The notes under the pieces: model-generated
What the model was told of the DNA's origin: nothing
What the model saw: the letters and a program-made list of their open reading frames with translations, nothing else
Databases searched by the model: none
Assembly (NCBI RefSeq): GCF_009755605.1
Contig: NZ_WPNZ01000001.1
Location: 620,001 to 684,000 of the forward strand
DNA from: Streptomyces typhae
GTDB lineage: Bacteria; Actinomycetota; Actinomycetes; Streptomycetales; Streptomycetaceae
Length of the DNA: 64,000 bases
Direction of reading: 5' to 3'
Program-made: the position numbers and the translations under genes
In this document: one piece after another, positions 1 through 9,482 of the stretch
How positions within the stretch are numbered: the first letter of the stretch is position 1
How the letters are laid out: every line of letters starts with the position of its first letter

Positions 1-278
1 CAGGGGCCGCCCGGGGTCCAGAGCCAGCACATCACGGGGGCGTCGATACCGGCCGCGCGGAGCGCGAGGGCCTCTTCCGGGGTGGCGGTGCCCACCCAGG
101 TGGCGCCGGCTTCCAGGGCCGCGCGGGCGCACGGCAGCATCCCGTGGCCGTAGGCGTCCGCCTTCACGACCGCCATGAAGGCGGCGGTGGGGGCGTGGGC
201 GCGCAGGGTCCGTACGTTCGCCCGGAGGGCGGCGAGGTCGATCTCGGCGCGGACGCGCGGCGGTGCAGTCTCAGTCAT
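1..278 (-). CDS. alr: Alanine racemase, N-terminal part (runs off window edge)
   Basis: PLP-dependent racemase that interconverts L- and D-alanine in the cytoplasm for peptidoglycan precursors. Reading from ATG at 278 gives a protein beginning [20 protein letters not shown], followed by [10 protein letters not shown] around residues 37-46; the lysine there (about residue 39) forms the Schiff base with PLP. Only about 92 residues lie in the window, so the C-terminal beta domain with the catalytic tyrosine cannot be seen. It lies downstream of nnr on the same strand, the usual Streptomyces order. The identification rests on the N-terminal barrel motif and this context. Confidence 0.93.
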   Translation of the reverse strand, partial: MTETAPPRVRAEIDLAALRANVRTLRAHAPTAAFMAVVKADAYGHGMLPCARAALEAGATWVGTATPEEALALRAAGIDAPVMCWLWTPGGP

Positions 279-331
279 CGCCCCCAAGTCTCTCAGAGCC
301 GCCCATGGCCCCCGAATCAACCGCCCCCTCC

Positions 332-412
332 GTGGGCAACCGGTCCGCCAGGGGCGAGTGGGGTCTCCCCTGCTCGAACGGAGCCGAGAGCTCGGGGATG
401 GGTGGGCACGGC
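332..412. repeat. Dispersed intergenic repeat, family I, divergent copy
   Basis: The nnr-alr gap carries GTGGGCAACCGGTCCGCC at 332-349, followed by a GGGTGGGCAC-type right end near 399-408. The same left and right blocks recur at 9577-9650. In the tighter copies the ends CTGTG/CACAG and CCGCC/GGCGG can pair around an internal loop, so the unit looks like an imperfect hairpin. Here the spacer between the blocks is longer. Function unknown; it may act as a transcript end or be a mobile repeat. Confidence 0.5.
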
Positions 413-504
413 CCACCTGCCGGGCAACCGTCGCGTGGGCGGAGGGGCGTGGCCCGAGCGGGCTCAAGGGTGCTGAGCCCCAAAGGTGCTGAGCCCCAGG
501 GGTG

Positions 505-2022
505 CTAAGCCCCCCGCACGTCCCGCCAAGCCAGTGGCAAGGCCTCCGCCACATCCTGCGCCCCCACGGGCGCCCCCTCCGCCGCAAGCCGCCCCGCGAG
601 CCCGTGCAGAAACGCCCCGACGGCCCCCGCGTCCCCCGCCCCGAGCCCCGCCGCCAACAGCGACCCGGCAAGGCCCGACAGCACATCGCCGCTCCCCGCG
701 GTGGCGAGCCACGACGTCCCCGTCGGATTGACCCGCACCGCGCCCCCGCCGGGCGAGGCGACCACCGTCGTCGACCCCTTGAGCAGCACCGTGGCCGAGT
801 ACCGCGCGGCCAACTCCCGTACGGATTCGAGGCGGGCCCCCTCGACCTCCTCCCGGGAGACCCCGAGCAGGGCGGCGGCCTCCCCGGCGTGCGGAGTGAG
901 CAACGTGGGGGCATCCCGCCCCCGTACGGCGGAGACGTCCACGAGCCGCAGCCCGTCGGCGTCGATCAGGACGGGCACGTCGGCGGCCACGGCGTCCCGC
1001 AGGAACGCGTCGTCGTCGCCGAGCCCCGGCCCGGCGACCCAGGCCTGCACCCGCCCGGCCGCGGCGGGCGGCCCGGCGGAGACGAGGGCTTCCGGGAAGC
1101 GGGCGACGACGGCGTCGGCGGCGGGCCCCACGTACCGGACGGCCCCGGCCCCGGCCCGCAGCGCCCCGGCGACACAGAGCACGGCGGCCCCCGGATAGCG
1201 GGCGGACCCGGCGACGACACCGACGACCCCGCGCCGATACTTGTCGCTCTCGGCGCCGGGCACGGGCAGCAACCGCTCGACGTCGGCGTACTGGAGGGCC
1301 TCCAGGGCGGCGTCGTGCGCGCCGAGTTCACCGTCGAGGCCGATGTCGACGAGCCGCACGGCCCCGGCGTACTCCCGCCCGGGGTCGACGAGGAGGCCGG
1401 GCTTGTACGTCCCGAACGTCACGGTGGCGTCGGCGCGGACGGCGTCCCCGCGCACCTGCCCGGTGTCGGCGTCCACTCCGCTCGGCAGGTCGACGGAGAC
1501 GATCAGGGCCCCGGACGCGGCGGCGGCGCGCACGAGCCGCGCTGCCGGGGCCCGCAGCCCGCCCTTGCCGCCGATGCCGACGATCCCGTCGACGACGAGC
1601 CGGGCCCCGTCGAGCGCGGCCAGAGCCCGCTCGGAGACACCGGCGGACCCATCGGCGTCCGCGGAGCCATCGGCGCCGCCCCCCACAGGGGCATCCACAA
1701 CCCGCCCCCCAGCCCGCAGCAGAGCAGCGAGCCCACCTCCGTGCACCCGGTCGGGCGCGAGGAGCACCGCGGTCACCCCGGCACCGCGCCGAGCGAGCCG
1801 GGCCCCGGCGAACAGGGCGTCACCACCGTTGTCCCCGCTGCCGACGAGAAGGACGACGCGCGCCCCGTACACCCTGCCGAGCAACTGCCCGCAGGCCACG
1901 GCGAGCCCGGCTGCGGCCCGCTGCATCAGGGCGCCGTCCGGCACTCGGGCCATCAGCGCGCGCTCGGCGGCTCGGACACTGTCCACGCTGTACGCAGTAC
2001 GCATCCTCCTAGGATCGCGCAC
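505..2022 (-). CDS. nnr: Bifunctional NAD(P)H-hydrate epimerase / ADP-dependent NAD(P)H-hydrate dehydratase
   Basis: Two-domain metabolite-repair enzyme. The N-terminal YjeF domain epimerises damaged NAD(P)HX, and the C-terminal ribokinase-like domain dehydrates it back to NAD(P)H using ADP. The epimerase nucleotide loop [10 protein letters not shown] is at about residues 61-70. The C-terminal domain shows [15 protein letters not shown] and, near residue 442, AGSGDVLSG, the usual dehydratase loop. The length of about 500 aa fits a full fusion. The start is uncertain: GTG at 2022 gives 505 aa and ATG at 2004 ([10 protein letters not shown]) gives 499 aa. An AGGAGG sits directly against the 2004 ATG, too close to serve it well. 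It lies between acpS and alr. Confidence 0.95.
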   Translation of the reverse strand: MRDPRRMRTAYSVDSVRAAERALMARVPDGALMQRAAAGLAVACGQLLGRVYGARVVLLVGSGDNGGDALFAGARLARRGAGVTAVLLAPDRVHGGGLAALLRAGGRVVDAPVGGGADGSADADGSAGVSERALAALDGARLVVDGIVGIGGKGGLRAPAARLVRAAAASGALIVSVDLPSGVDADTGQVRGDAVRADATVTFGTYKPGLLVDPGREYAGAVRLVDIGLDGELGAHDAALEALQYADVERLLPVPGAESDKYRRGVVGVVAGSARYPGAAVLCVAGALRAGAGAVRYVGPAADAVVARFPEALVSAGPPAAAGRVQAWVAGPGLGDDDAFLRDAVAADVPVLIDADGLRLVDVSAVRGRDAPTLLTPHAGEAAALLGVSREEVEGARLESVRELAARYSATVLLKGSTTVVASPGGGAVRVNPTGTSWLATAGSGDVLSGLAGSLLAAGLGAGDAGAVGAFLHGLAGRLAAEGAPVGAQDVAEALPLAWRDVRGA

Positions 2023-2090
2023 CCCTCAACACGAGGCACCCGCGCCCGCCACCCGTGCCCGGCATCCCATGCGCCCGGGGCCCGACACCC

Positions 2091-2125
2091 GGCGTCCGGC
2101 GTCCGGCGTCCGGCGTCCGGCGCCC
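2091..2125. repeat. Heptanucleotide tandem repeat (GGCGTCC)x4 plus one variant
   Basis: Four exact copies of GGCGTCC at 2091-2118 are followed by GGCGCCC at 2119-2125, in the gap between acpS and nnr. Related GC-rich blocks flank it. No gene covers it and its length probably varies between strains. Confidence 0.8.
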
Positions 2126-2201
2126 AACACCCGACGCCCGGGATCGACAACCGCGCCCCGCGCCCCGCGCCCCGCCAGGAATCCCTCCCGCGAGGACCGC
2201 C

Positions 2202-2576
2202 CTACCCCTCCGCGATGACCACAGCGGAAGCGACCCCCGCGTCATGGCTCATGGAGACATGCCACCCCCGCACCCCCAACGCCTCCGCGCGGGCGGCCAC
2301 CGTCCCCCGCACCCGCAGCCGGGGCTGCCCGCTCTCCTCGACGTACACCTCCGCGTCGACCCAGCGCAGCCCGGCGGGCGCCCCGAGGGCCTTGGCGAGC
2401 GCCTCCTTGGCGGCGAAGCGCGCGGCGAGGGAGGCGATGCCGCGCCGCTCCCCGTCGGGGAGGTACAACTCCGCCTCGACGAAGATCCGTTGCCGCATGC
2501 CGGGCCGCCGTTCGAGCGATTCGGCGAACCGATCGATCTCGGCGACGTCGATGCCCACCCCGATGATCAAGGCCAC
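2202..2576 (-). CDS. acpS: Holo-[acyl-carrier-protein] synthase
   Basis: Transfers 4'-phosphopantetheine from CoA to the serine of acyl carrier proteins, activating fatty-acid (and some polyketide) carriers. The 124 aa product has the AcpS signature [11 protein letters not shown] with the metal-binding aspartate at residue 10, and [13 protein letters not shown] with the metal-binding glutamate at about residue 58. It ends in the usual [16 protein letters not shown] block. The start is GTG at 2576 with GAGGAG just upstream. It sits between glmS and nnr, as in other Streptomyces. Full length and intact. Confidence 0.96.
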   Translation of the reverse strand: MALIIGVGIDVAEIDRFAESLERRPGMRQRIFVEAELYLPDGERRGIASLAARFAAKEALAKALGAPAGLRWVDAEVYVEESGQPRLRVRGTVAARAEALGVRGWHVSMSHDAGVASAVVIAEG

Positions 2577-2615
2577 TCCTCACGATGAAACAAGAACCCC
2601 GTCCTACGGAGAACC

Positions 2616-4589
2616 TCACTCCACGGTCACCGACTTGGCCAAATTCCGCGGCTGATCCACCTCGTGGCCCCGGGCGAGGGCCAGCTCGCAGGCGAAGACC
2701 TGGAGCGGCACGGTGGCGACGAGGGGCGCGAGCAGCGGGGCGACGACGGGCACGCGGACGACGTGGTCCGCGTACGGCACGACGGCCTCGTCGCCTTCCT
2801 CGGCGATGACGACGGTACGGGCGCCGCGGGCCCGGATCTCCTGGATATTGGAGACGATCTTGTCGTGCAGGACGGGCTGCGCACGGGGCGAGGGCACGAC
2901 CACGACGACGGGCAGCCCTTCCTCTACGAGGGCGATGGGCCCGTGCTTCAGCTCGCCCGCGGCGAACCCCTCGGCGTGCATGTAGGCGAGTTCCTTGAGC
3001 TTGAGTGCGCCCTCCAGGGCCACGGGGTACCCCACGTGCCGCCCGAGGAACAGCACGGTCCCGGTTCCTGCCCCGGCCAGGGAGCGGGCGAGTTCGCGCA
3101 CGGGCTCCATACCGGCGAGTACCCGCTCCACCGCTCCGGGCATGGCCGCCAGGTCCCGCGCGGCCTCGGCCACCTCGGCGCGCGCCCCGGCGCCCCGTAC
3201 CCGGGCCAGGTGCAGTGCGACCAGATAGCAGGCGACGAGCTGGGTGAGGAACGCCTTGGTGGAGGCGACGGCCACCTCGGGCCCGGCGTGGGTGTAGAGC
3301 ACGGCGTCGGCCTCGCGGGGCAGGGTGGAGCCGTTGGTGTTGCAGATGGCGAGGACCGATGAGCCCTGTTCGCGGGCGTGCCGCAGGGCCATCAGGGTGT
3401 CCATGGTCTCGCCGGACTGGGAGACGGCGACGACGAGGGTGCGGGCGTCGAGGAGGGGCCCGCGATAACGGAACTCGCTGGCGAGCTCGACCTCGCAGGG
3501 CACCCGGGCCCACTGCTCGACGGCGTGCTTGGCGACGAGCCCGGCGTGGAAGGCGGTGCCGCAGGCGACGAAGACGACCTTGTCGAAGTCGCGCAGCGCC
3601 TGGTCGGAGATGCCGAGGGAACCGGAGCACGGGGAATCGAACCGCAGGGAACCGGAGCGCGGGGAATCGAGTCCCGAGGAATCGATCCCCGGCGAATCGA
3701 GTCCCGGGGAATCGAACCGCGGCGCATCGAGTCCCGGGGAATCGAACCGCGGCGCATCGTCACCGCCGGTCCACCCGCGCAAGGTCGCCGCCACAGCGCG
3801 AGGCTGCTCGGCGATCTCCTTGTGCATGAACGTGGCGTACCCGCCCTTCTCCGCGGCGGCGGCGTCCCAGTCGACGCGGTAGTGCCGCACATCGGCGGGC
3901 CGCCCGTAGAAGTCGGTCACGACGACCTCGTCGCGCCGCACCTGGACGACCTGGTCCTGGCCGAGCTCCACGGCGGAGCGGGTGTGGGCGATGAACGCGG
4001 ACACGTCGGAGGCGAGGAAGGCCTCGTCCTCGCCCACGCCGACGACGAGCGGCGAGTTGCGGCGTGCGCCCACGACCAGGTCGGGGACGTCGGCGTGCAC
4101 GGCGACCAGGGTGAACGCCCCCTGGAGCCGACGGCACACGAGACGCATCGCCTCGGCGAGGTCGGCACAGCCGGAGAACTCCTCGGCGAGCAGATGGGCG
4201 ACGACCTCGGTGTCGGTCTCGGAGCGCAGGACGTGCCCGCGGGCGGCCAGCTCGTGACGCAGGTCGGCGAAGTTCTCGATGATCCCGTTGTGGACGACGG
4301 CGACACGCCGCGCACCGTCGAGGTGGGGGTGGGCATTGGCGTCGGTGGGCCCGCCGTGGGTGGCCCACCGGGTGTGCCCGATACCGGTGGCACCGGCCGG
4401 CAGCGGCCGGTCGACCAGCGCCTTCTCCAGATTGACGAGCTTGCCGGACTTCTTGGCGACGGCGATGGCGCCGTCCGCGAGCACGGCCGCGCCGGCCGAG
4501 TCGTATCCCCGGTACTCCAGGCGCTTCAGCCCGGCCAGCACCACTTCGAGCGCCGACTGCGAGCCGACGTAACCGACGATTCCACACAT
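2616..4589 (-). CDS. glmS: Glutamine--fructose-6-phosphate aminotransferase with repeat insertion
   Basis: First committed step of the hexosamine pathway: glutamine plus fructose-6-phosphate gives glucosamine-6-phosphate and glutamate. The start is fixed by MCGIVGYVG at 4589, whose Cys2 becomes the N-terminal nucleophile of the glutaminase domain. Two SIS domains follow (VSQSGETMDTL; FLGRHVGYPVALEGALKLKE), and the protein ends in the typical LAKSVTVE. The product is 657 aa, against about 605-615 in most bacteria. The excess is a run of nine five-residue repeats (DSPGL, DAPRF and similar) at residues 279-323, in the linker between the glutaminase and first SIS domain. The reading frame is intact, so the enzyme is probably functional. 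Confidence 0.95.
   Translation of the reverse strand: MCGIVGYVGSQSALEVVLAGLKRLEYRGYDSAGAAVLADGAIAVAKKSGKLVNLEKALVDRPLPAGATGIGHTRWATHGGPTDANAHPHLDGARRVAVVHNGIIENFADLRHELAARGHVLRSETDTEVVAHLLAEEFSGCADLAEAMRLVCRRLQGAFTLVAVHADVPDLVVGARRNSPLVVGVGEDEAFLASDVSAFIAHTRSAVELGQDQVVQVRRDEVVVTDFYGRPADVRHYRVDWDAAAAEKGGYATFMHKEIAEQPRAVAATLRGWTGGDDAPRFDSPGLDAPRFDSPGLDSPGIDSSGLDSPRSGSLRFDSPCSGSLGISDQALRDFDKVVFVACGTAFHAGLVAKHAVEQWARVPCEVELASEFRYRGPLLDARTLVVAVSQSGETMDTLMALRHAREQGSSVLAICNTNGSTLPREADAVLYTHAGPEVAVASTKAFLTQLVACYLVALHLARVRGAGARAEVAEAARDLAAMPGAVERVLAGMEPVRELARSLAGAGTGTVLFLGRHVGYPVALEGALKLKELAYMHAEGFAAGELKHGPIALVEEGLPVVVVVPSPRAQPVLHDKIVSNIQEIRARGARTVVIAEEGDEAVVPYADHVVRVPVVAPLLAPLVATVPLQVFACELALARGHEVDQPRNLAKSVTVE
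3621..3755 (-). repeat. In-frame 15-bp minisatellite inside glmS (nine units)
   Basis: Nine consecutive 15-bp units occupy 3621-3755. The last four form two identical 30-bp blocks (3696-3725 and 3726-3755). Units vary around ATCGAGTCCCGGGGA and ATCGAACCGCGGCGC on the plus strand. On the coding strand each unit is five codons, giving DAPRF, DSPGL, DSPGI, DSSGL and similar. Because the unit is a multiple of three, changes in copy number keep the frame. The array lies in the linker between catalytic domains. Confidence 0.95.
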
Positions 4590-4660
4590 AAAAGGAACAA
4601 TACGACTCTCTGTGACACCACAGGCACGCGACGCGTGCGACGCGCGCCGCGAACCAACCC

Positions 4661-4730
4661 CACCACCGCGCAGCGACCCCACCCCACCACCGCACCGTGA
4701 CGCAGCCCACCACCGCACCGTGACGCACCC
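4661..4730. repeat. Imperfect CACCACCGCACCGTGACGCA direct repeats
   Basis: The gap between the divergent glmS and coaA genes contains two near-identical copies of CACCACCGCACCGTGACGC and an upstream degenerate copy (CACCACCGCGCAGCGAC). The region should hold both promoters, but I could not assign them confidently. Confidence 0.6.
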
Positions 4731-4768
4731 CACCCGCCCCCGCGTTCAAACAGCCGTAACAATGGACT

Positions 4769-5767
4769 GTGATCTCTTCGGTCTCCTCGCCGCCGCGGGG
4801 CGCCCACCGGCACCGGCCGGAGGCGACCCCTTACGTCGACCTCACCCGCTCCGAGTGGAGCGCGCTGCGGGACAAGACGCCGCTCCCCCTGACCGCCGCC
4901 GAGGTCGAGAAGGTGCGCGGTCTCGGCGACGTCATCGACCTCGACGAGGTCCGCGACATCTATCTGCCGCTCTCACGCCTGCTGAACCTGTACGTGGGCG
5001 CGACCGACGGCCTGCGCGGCGCCCTGAACACCTTCCTCGGCAACACCGGCGAGCGGGCGGCCCAGACGGGCACGCCCTTCGTCATAGGCGTCGCGGGCTC
5101 GGTGGCCGTGGGCAAGTCCACGGTCGCCCGCCTGCTCCAGGCCCTGCTGTCGCGCTGGCCGGAGCACCCGCGGGTGGAGCGGGTCACCACCGACGGCTTC
5201 CTGCTGCCCACCAAGGAGCTCCAGGCCCGCGGCCTGATGTCGCGCAAGGGCTTCCCGGAGTCGTACGACCGGCGCGCCCTGACCCGCTTCGTCGCCGACA
5301 TCAAGGCCGGCAAGGACGAGGTGACGGCCCCCGTCTACTCGCACCTGATCTACGACATCGTGCCCGGCGAGCGGCTCGTCGTCCGCCGCCCGGACATCCT
5401 GATCGTCGAGGGCCTGAACGTCCTTCAGCCCGCGCTGCCCGGCAAGGACGGCCGCACCCGCGTGGGTCTCGCCGACTACTTCGACTTCAGCGTGTACGTG
5501 GACGCGCGCGCCGAGGACATCGAGCGCTGGTACCTGAACCGCTTCCGCAAGCTGCGGGCCACGGCGTTCCAGGACCCGTCCTCGTACTTCCGCAAGTACA
5601 CGCAGGTCTCCGAGGAGGAGGCCCTGGACTACGCGCGCACGACCTGGCGGACGATCAACAAGGTCAACCTCCTGGAGAACGTGGCCCCCACGCGCGGCCG
5701 CGCCACCCTCGTCGTCCGCAAGGGCCCCGACCACAAGGTGCAGCGACTGAGCCTGCGCAAGCTCTGA
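4769..5767 (+). CDS. coaA: Type I pantothenate kinase
   Basis: Phosphorylates pantothenate with ATP, the first and controlling step of coenzyme A synthesis, in the cytoplasm. The 332 aa product carries the P-loop [12 protein letters not shown] at about residues 107-118, the family block TTDGFLLP, and FDFSVYVDA followed by [10 protein letters not shown]. The length fits type I (bacterial CoaA) rather than type III enzymes. The start is GTG at 4769, giving [10 protein letters not shown]; an ATG at 4762 is out of frame. It is divergent from glmS and 33 bp upstream of the DUF389 gene. Confidence 0.97.
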   Translation: MISSVSSPPRGAHRHRPEATPYVDLTRSEWSALRDKTPLPLTAAEVEKVRGLGDVIDLDEVRDIYLPLSRLLNLYVGATDGLRGALNTFLGNTGERAAQTGTPFVIGVAGSVAVGKSTVARLLQALLSRWPEHPRVERVTTDGFLLPTKELQARGLMSRKGFPESYDRRALTRFVADIKAGKDEVTAPVYSHLIYDIVPGERLVVRRPDILIVEGLNVLQPALPGKDGRTRVGLADYFDFSVYVDARAEDIERWYLNRFRKLRATAFQDPSSYFRKYTQVSEEEALDYARTTWRTINKVNLLENVAPTRGRATLVVRKGPDHKVQRLSLRKL

Positions 5768-5799
5768 GGGGCACGTCAGGGCCGCGTTAGGGTGCGGGC

Positions 5800-6750
5800 A
5801 TGCTGCATCTGCGCCTGATCACCCCCGCCGACAAGACCGATGACGTGGTGCGGGTGATCGAGAGCACGGTCGGCGCCACCCATCTCGCCGTGGTGCCGGG
5901 TGCGGCCCGCAACCCGTCGGGCGACATCGTCATGTGCGACGTCGCCCGGGAGGCGGGCGACGAGCTGATCGACCGGCTGCGGGAGCTGGAGATCGACAAG
6001 CAGGGCTCGATCGCCCTGGAGAACATCGACCTGTCGCTGTCGGAGCGGGCCGACAAGGCCGAGGACGAGGCGCCGGGCGAGGGCGCCGACGCGGTCCTGT
6101 GGGAGCACCTGGAGGACGCCACGCACGAGGAGTCCACGCTCTCCATCACGTACGTCGCCTTCATCACGCTCGCCATGATGATCGCCGCGTGCGGTGTCGT
6201 CCTCGACAACGCGATCCTGGTCGTGGGCGCGATGGCGGTGGGCCCGGAGTTCGGACCGCTCGCGGGGTTCTGCACGGCCCTTGTACAGCGCGCCCCGCGG
6301 CTCGCGCTGCGTTCCCTGATCGCGCTGCTCGTGGGCTTCGCCGTCGCCATGGTGGTGACGGTGGGGTTCAGCCAGTTCATGGACGCCGTCGACCTGTTCA
6401 GCGACGACAAGCTGCGCGCCGAGCGGCCGAACACGAGCTTCATCTACAACCCCGACTGGTTCTCCTTCGTCGTGGCCGTCCTCGCGGGCGCGGCGGGCAC
6501 CCTCTCGCTGACGTCCGCGAAGTCGGGCGCCCTGGTGGGCGTGGCGATCTCGGTGACGACGGTCCCGGCCGCGGCGAACGCGGCCGTCGCCTTCAGCTAC
6601 GACGAGTACCGGCAGGCGTGGGGCTCCACCGAGCAGCTGCTGCTCAATCTCCTCGGCATCGTCGTCGCCGGTACGCTCACGCTGCTCGCCCAGAAGCTGC
6701 TCTGGGCGTGGCAGCGCGAACGCACCCTGCGCAAACGCGCGCTGCCCTAG
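5800..6750 (+). CDS. DUF389 family integral membrane protein
   Basis: The 316 aa product has a soluble N-terminal region of about 110 residues starting [20 protein letters not shown], then a membrane domain with five or six hydrophobic segments from about residue 125. The segments include [15 protein letters not shown], characteristic of DUF389 (TIGR00341-like) proteins. The biochemical role of the family is not established. It follows coaA by 33 bp on the same strand and may be co-transcribed. Its TAG stop overlaps the TAG stop of the convergent glmM inside one CTAG tetranucleotide. Confidence 0.85.
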   Translation: MLHLRLITPADKTDDVVRVIESTVGATHLAVVPGAARNPSGDIVMCDVAREAGDELIDRLRELEIDKQGSIALENIDLSLSERADKAEDEAPGEGADAVLWEHLEDATHEESTLSITYVAFITLAMMIAACGVVLDNAILVVGAMAVGPEFGPLAGFCTALVQRAPRLALRSLIALLVGFAVAMVVTVGFSQFMDAVDLFSDDKLRAERPNTSFIYNPDWFSFVVAVLAGAAGTLSLTSAKSGALVGVAISVTTVPAAANAAVAFSYDEYRQAWGSTEQLLLNLLGIVVAGTLTLLAQKLLWAWQRERTLRKRALP

Positions 6751-8105
6751 CCGAGCGCGGACTTCACGACGTCCGCGAGGCGCCCCGCGACCGAGCGGGC
6801 CTGCTCGATGTCGGCGGCCTCCACCATGACGCGCACCAGCGGCTCGGTGCCGGAGGGCCGCAGCAGTACCCGGCCGGTGCTGCCCAGCTCGCGCTCGGCC
6901 TCGGCGACGGCGGCGGACAGCTCGGGCGAGGTCCGCACCCGGGACTTGTCGACGTCGGGCACGTTGACGAGGACCTGCGGCAGGCGCTCCATGACGGCGA
7001 CCAGCTCGGCGAGTCGCTTGCCGGTCTGGGCGACGCGGGCCGCGAGCAGCAGTCCGGTCAGGGTGCCGTCGCCGGTGGTGGCGTGGTCGAGGACGATGAC
7101 GTGTCCGGACTGCTCGCCGCCGAGGGCGTAGCCGTGCTCCTTCATCGACTCCAGGACGTACCGGTCACCGACGGCCGTCTGGACGAGGGTGAGGCCCTCG
7201 CGCTCCATGGCCAGCTTGAAGCCCAGGTTGGACATGACGGTCGCGACGACGGTGTCCTGCCGCAGGGCGCCGCGCTCGCGCAGGGCGAGGGCGAGGACGG
7301 CGAGGATCTGGTCGCCGTCGACCTCGGCGCCGGTGTGGTCCACGGCGAGGCAGCGGTCGGCGTCGCCGTCGTGGGCGATGCCGAGGTCGGCGCCGTGCTC
7401 GACGACGGCGGCCTTGAGGAGGCCGAGGTGGGTGGAGCCGCAGCCGTCGTTGATGTTGAGGCCGTCCGGCTTGGCGCCGATCGTGATGATCTCGGCACCG
7501 GCCCGCGCGAACGCCTCGGGCGAGACCCGGGCGGCGGCGCCGTGCGCCTCGTCCAGGACGACCTTCAGTCCGTCGAGGCGGCCCGGCAGGACGCCGATGA
7601 GGTGCGCGACGTACTGGTCGAAGCCTTCGTCGTACGTGGTGACGCGGCCGACGCCCGCACCCGTGGGGCGCTGCCAGGGCGCGCCGGTGCGGTGCTCCTC
7701 GTAGACGGACTCGATGCGGTCCTCGAGGTCGTCTGCGAGCTTGTGGCCGCCGCGGGCGAAGAACTTGATGCCGTTGTCGGGCATCGCGTTGTGGCTTGCG
7801 GAGAGCATCACGCCGAGGTCGGCGCCCAGCGCACCGGTGAGATGCGCCACCGCGGGGGTGGGCAGCACACCGACGCGCAGGACGTCCACGCCTGCGCTGG
7901 CGAGGCCCGCGACGACCGCGGCCTCCAGGAACTCCCCGGACGCCCGCGGGTCACGCCCTACCACCGCCGTCGGACGGTGGCCCTCGAAGGTGCCCGCTTC
8001 GGCTAGCACATGCGCCGCGGCGACCGAGAGCCCGAGCGCGAGCTCGGCCGTCAGGTCGGCGTTGGCGACACCGCGCACACCGTCCGTGCCGAAGAGTCGT
8101 CCCAC
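6747..8105 (-). CDS. glmM: Phosphoglucosamine mutase
   Basis: Converts glucosamine-6-phosphate to glucosamine-1-phosphate, the step after GlmS towards UDP-GlcNAc. The 452 aa product has all four phosphohexomutase landmarks: [16 protein letters not shown] with the phospho-serine near residue 104, the metal loop DGDADRC, the sugar-binding EQSGH, and the phosphate-binding [14 protein letters not shown] near the C-terminus. The start is GTG at 8105, preceded at good distance by GGAGG. It lies downstream of rplM-rpsI on the same strand but is separated from rpsI by a terminator. Confidence 0.97.
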   Translation of the reverse strand: MGRLFGTDGVRGVANADLTAELALGLSVAAAHVLAEAGTFEGHRPTAVVGRDPRASGEFLEAAVVAGLASAGVDVLRVGVLPTPAVAHLTGALGADLGVMLSASHNAMPDNGIKFFARGGHKLADDLEDRIESVYEEHRTGAPWQRPTGAGVGRVTTYDEGFDQYVAHLIGVLPGRLDGLKVVLDEAHGAAARVSPEAFARAGAEIITIGAKPDGLNINDGCGSTHLGLLKAAVVEHGADLGIAHDGDADRCLAVDHTGAEVDGDQILAVLALALRERGALRQDTVVATVMSNLGFKLAMEREGLTLVQTAVGDRYVLESMKEHGYALGGEQSGHVIVLDHATTGDGTLTGLLLAARVAQTGKRLAELVAVMERLPQVLVNVPDVDKSRVRTSPELSAAVAEAERELGSTGRVLLRPSGTEPLVRVMVEAADIEQARSVAGRLADVVKSALG

Positions 8106-8244
8106 TGGTGTCCTCCGAACATTGAGTGTCGGCTGGTCCTGCGGACGCGGTGACGTCCGATCTGTGATCCGTGCGGCCTCACCGCGCGGCCCTCGGCCGC
8201 TCAGCCTGTCGAACTTCTACCCCAGATCATGGGGTGCTGATAAA

Positions 8245-8286
8245 CGAACGCCCCGACAGCACACGAGGGTGCCGCCGGGGCGTTCG
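8245..8286 (-). terminator. Rho-independent-like terminator after rpsI
   Basis: Perfect 10-bp arms CGAACGCCCC (8245-8254) and GGGGCGTTCG (8277-8286), with an inner GCAC/GTGC pairing in the loop. The structure begins 24 nt downstream of the rpsI stop and separates rplM-rpsI from glmM. There is no long T tract, which is normal for Streptomyces. Confidence 0.8.
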
Positions 8287-8309
8287 GGAAGTACTGCAGG
8301 CAGCGAAGA

Positions 8310-8825
8310 TTAGCGCTTGCTGTACTGCGGGGCCTTGCGGGCCTTCTTGAGACCGGCCTTCTTGCGCTCGACCGCACGGTCGTCGCGCTTGAGGAAGCCG
8401 GCCTTCTTGAGGGCGCCGCGGTTGTTGTCCACGTCGGCCTCGTTCAGGGCGCGGGCCACACCGAGGCGCAGGGCGCCGGCCTGGCCGGACACGCCGCCAC
8501 CCGCGATGCGGGCGATGACGTCGTAGCGGTCGTCGAGCTCGAGCACCTTGAAGGGCTCGTTGACTTCCTGCTGGTGGACCTTGTTCGGGAAGTAGTCCTC
8601 GAGCGTGCGCCCGTTGATCTTCCACTTGCCGGTGCCCGGGACGATCCGGACGCGGGCGATGGCGTTCTTGCGACGACCGAGGCCGGCGGCCGGCTGCGGG
8701 TCGCCGAAGCGCGCGGCGTTGGACTCCGAGGTGTACTCGCCCTCGACGGGCGCGTCCGACTCGGTGGTGTAGTGCTCGATGTCGACGGTCTCGTCGACAG
8801 GCTGCTCAGGGGTGGTCTCGGCCAC
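8310..8825 (-). CDS. rpsI: 30S ribosomal protein S9
   Basis: Small-subunit protein whose C-terminal tail reaches the P-site tRNA. The 171 aa product has an acidic N-terminal extension of about 45 residues ([17 protein letters not shown]...) common in actinobacteria. The S9 core follows, from [17 protein letters not shown], with [19 protein letters not shown], and the protein ends in the invariant basic [12 protein letters not shown]. It is directly downstream of rplM, the conserved L13-S9 pair, and ends at a strong hairpin. Confidence 0.98.
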   Translation of the reverse strand: MAETTPEQPVDETVDIEHYTTESDAPVEGEYTSESNAARFGDPQPAAGLGRRKNAIARVRIVPGTGKWKINGRTLEDYFPNKVHQQEVNEPFKVLELDDRYDVIARIAGGGVSGQAGALRLGVARALNEADVDNNRGALKKAGFLKRDDRAVERKKAGLKKARKAPQYSKR

Positions 8826-8866
8826 GATGCTCCTCAGATTCTCTTCAGTCTTGGGGGTGGCCGGAA

Positions 8867-9310
8867 TTACTGCGCGACCTGGGTGATCTCGAACGGCTGC
8901 GGCTGCTGCGCGCCGTGCGGGTGCTGGTCACCCTTGTAGACCTTCAGCTTCGAGAGCATCTGACGGCCCAGCGAGTTCTTGGGGAGCATGCCCTTGACGG
9001 CCTTCTCGACGGCCTTCTCGGGGTTCTTGTCGAGAAGCTCGTCGTAGCGGACCGAGCGGAGGCCGCCCGGGTAGCCGGAGTGGCGGTACGCCATCTTCTG
9101 CGTCCGCTTGTTGCCGGACAGGTGCACCTTGTCGGCGTTGATGATGATGACGAAGTCACCGGTGTCAACGTGGGGCGCGTAGATCGGCTTGTGCTTGCCG
9201 CGCAAGAGGCTGGCTGCAGTGGTCGCCAGGCGTCCCAGGACGACGTCCTGGGCGTCGATGACGTGCCACTGGCGGGTCACATCGCCGGGCTTGGGGCTGT
9301 ACGTACGCAC
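8867..9310 (-). CDS. rplM: 50S ribosomal protein L13
   Basis: Early-assembling large-subunit protein. The 147 aa product starts [20 protein letters not shown], contains [14 protein letters not shown] and ends [10 protein letters not shown], as in other Streptomyces. The GTG at 9310 is chosen because the protein aligns from there and GAAGG lies upstream; an upstream in-frame extension does not resemble L13. It forms a two-gene operon with rpsI (41 bp gap). The 172-bp leader contains a short CGGCCC/GGGCCG hairpin near 9461-9475 that may end the upstream transcript. Confidence 0.98.
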   Translation of the reverse strand: MRTYSPKPGDVTRQWHVIDAQDVVLGRLATTAASLLRGKHKPIYAPHVDTGDFVIIINADKVHLSGNKRTQKMAYRHSGYPGGLRSVRYDELLDKNPEKAVEKAVKGMLPKNSLGRQMLSKLKVYKGDQHPHGAQQPQPFEITQVAQ

Positions 9311-9482
9311 GGTTCGTAGCCTTCGCTTCTTCAGAGGTGGGGTTTCCCTCGGTCCAGCTCGAACCTCGGGAAGGGTCCTGACAAGGCCACCTCGGACGAT
9401 GGACGACAGCCTTGGCGGACCTCGGTGACGCAACCGAGTCCTGCCGCTGGTCATCGGCCCGGTGGGCCGGTGTAAGAGCCCC

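Noticed and set aside
3621..3755. CRISPR-like array in glmS
   Set aside because: Units are only 15 bp with no spacers and are in frame inside a conserved enzyme; no cas genes nearby.
4590..4768. glmS ribozyme or riboswitch upstream of glmS
   Set aside because: No glmS ribozyme core is visible; the gap contains simple direct repeats, and this ribozyme is typical of Firmicutes.
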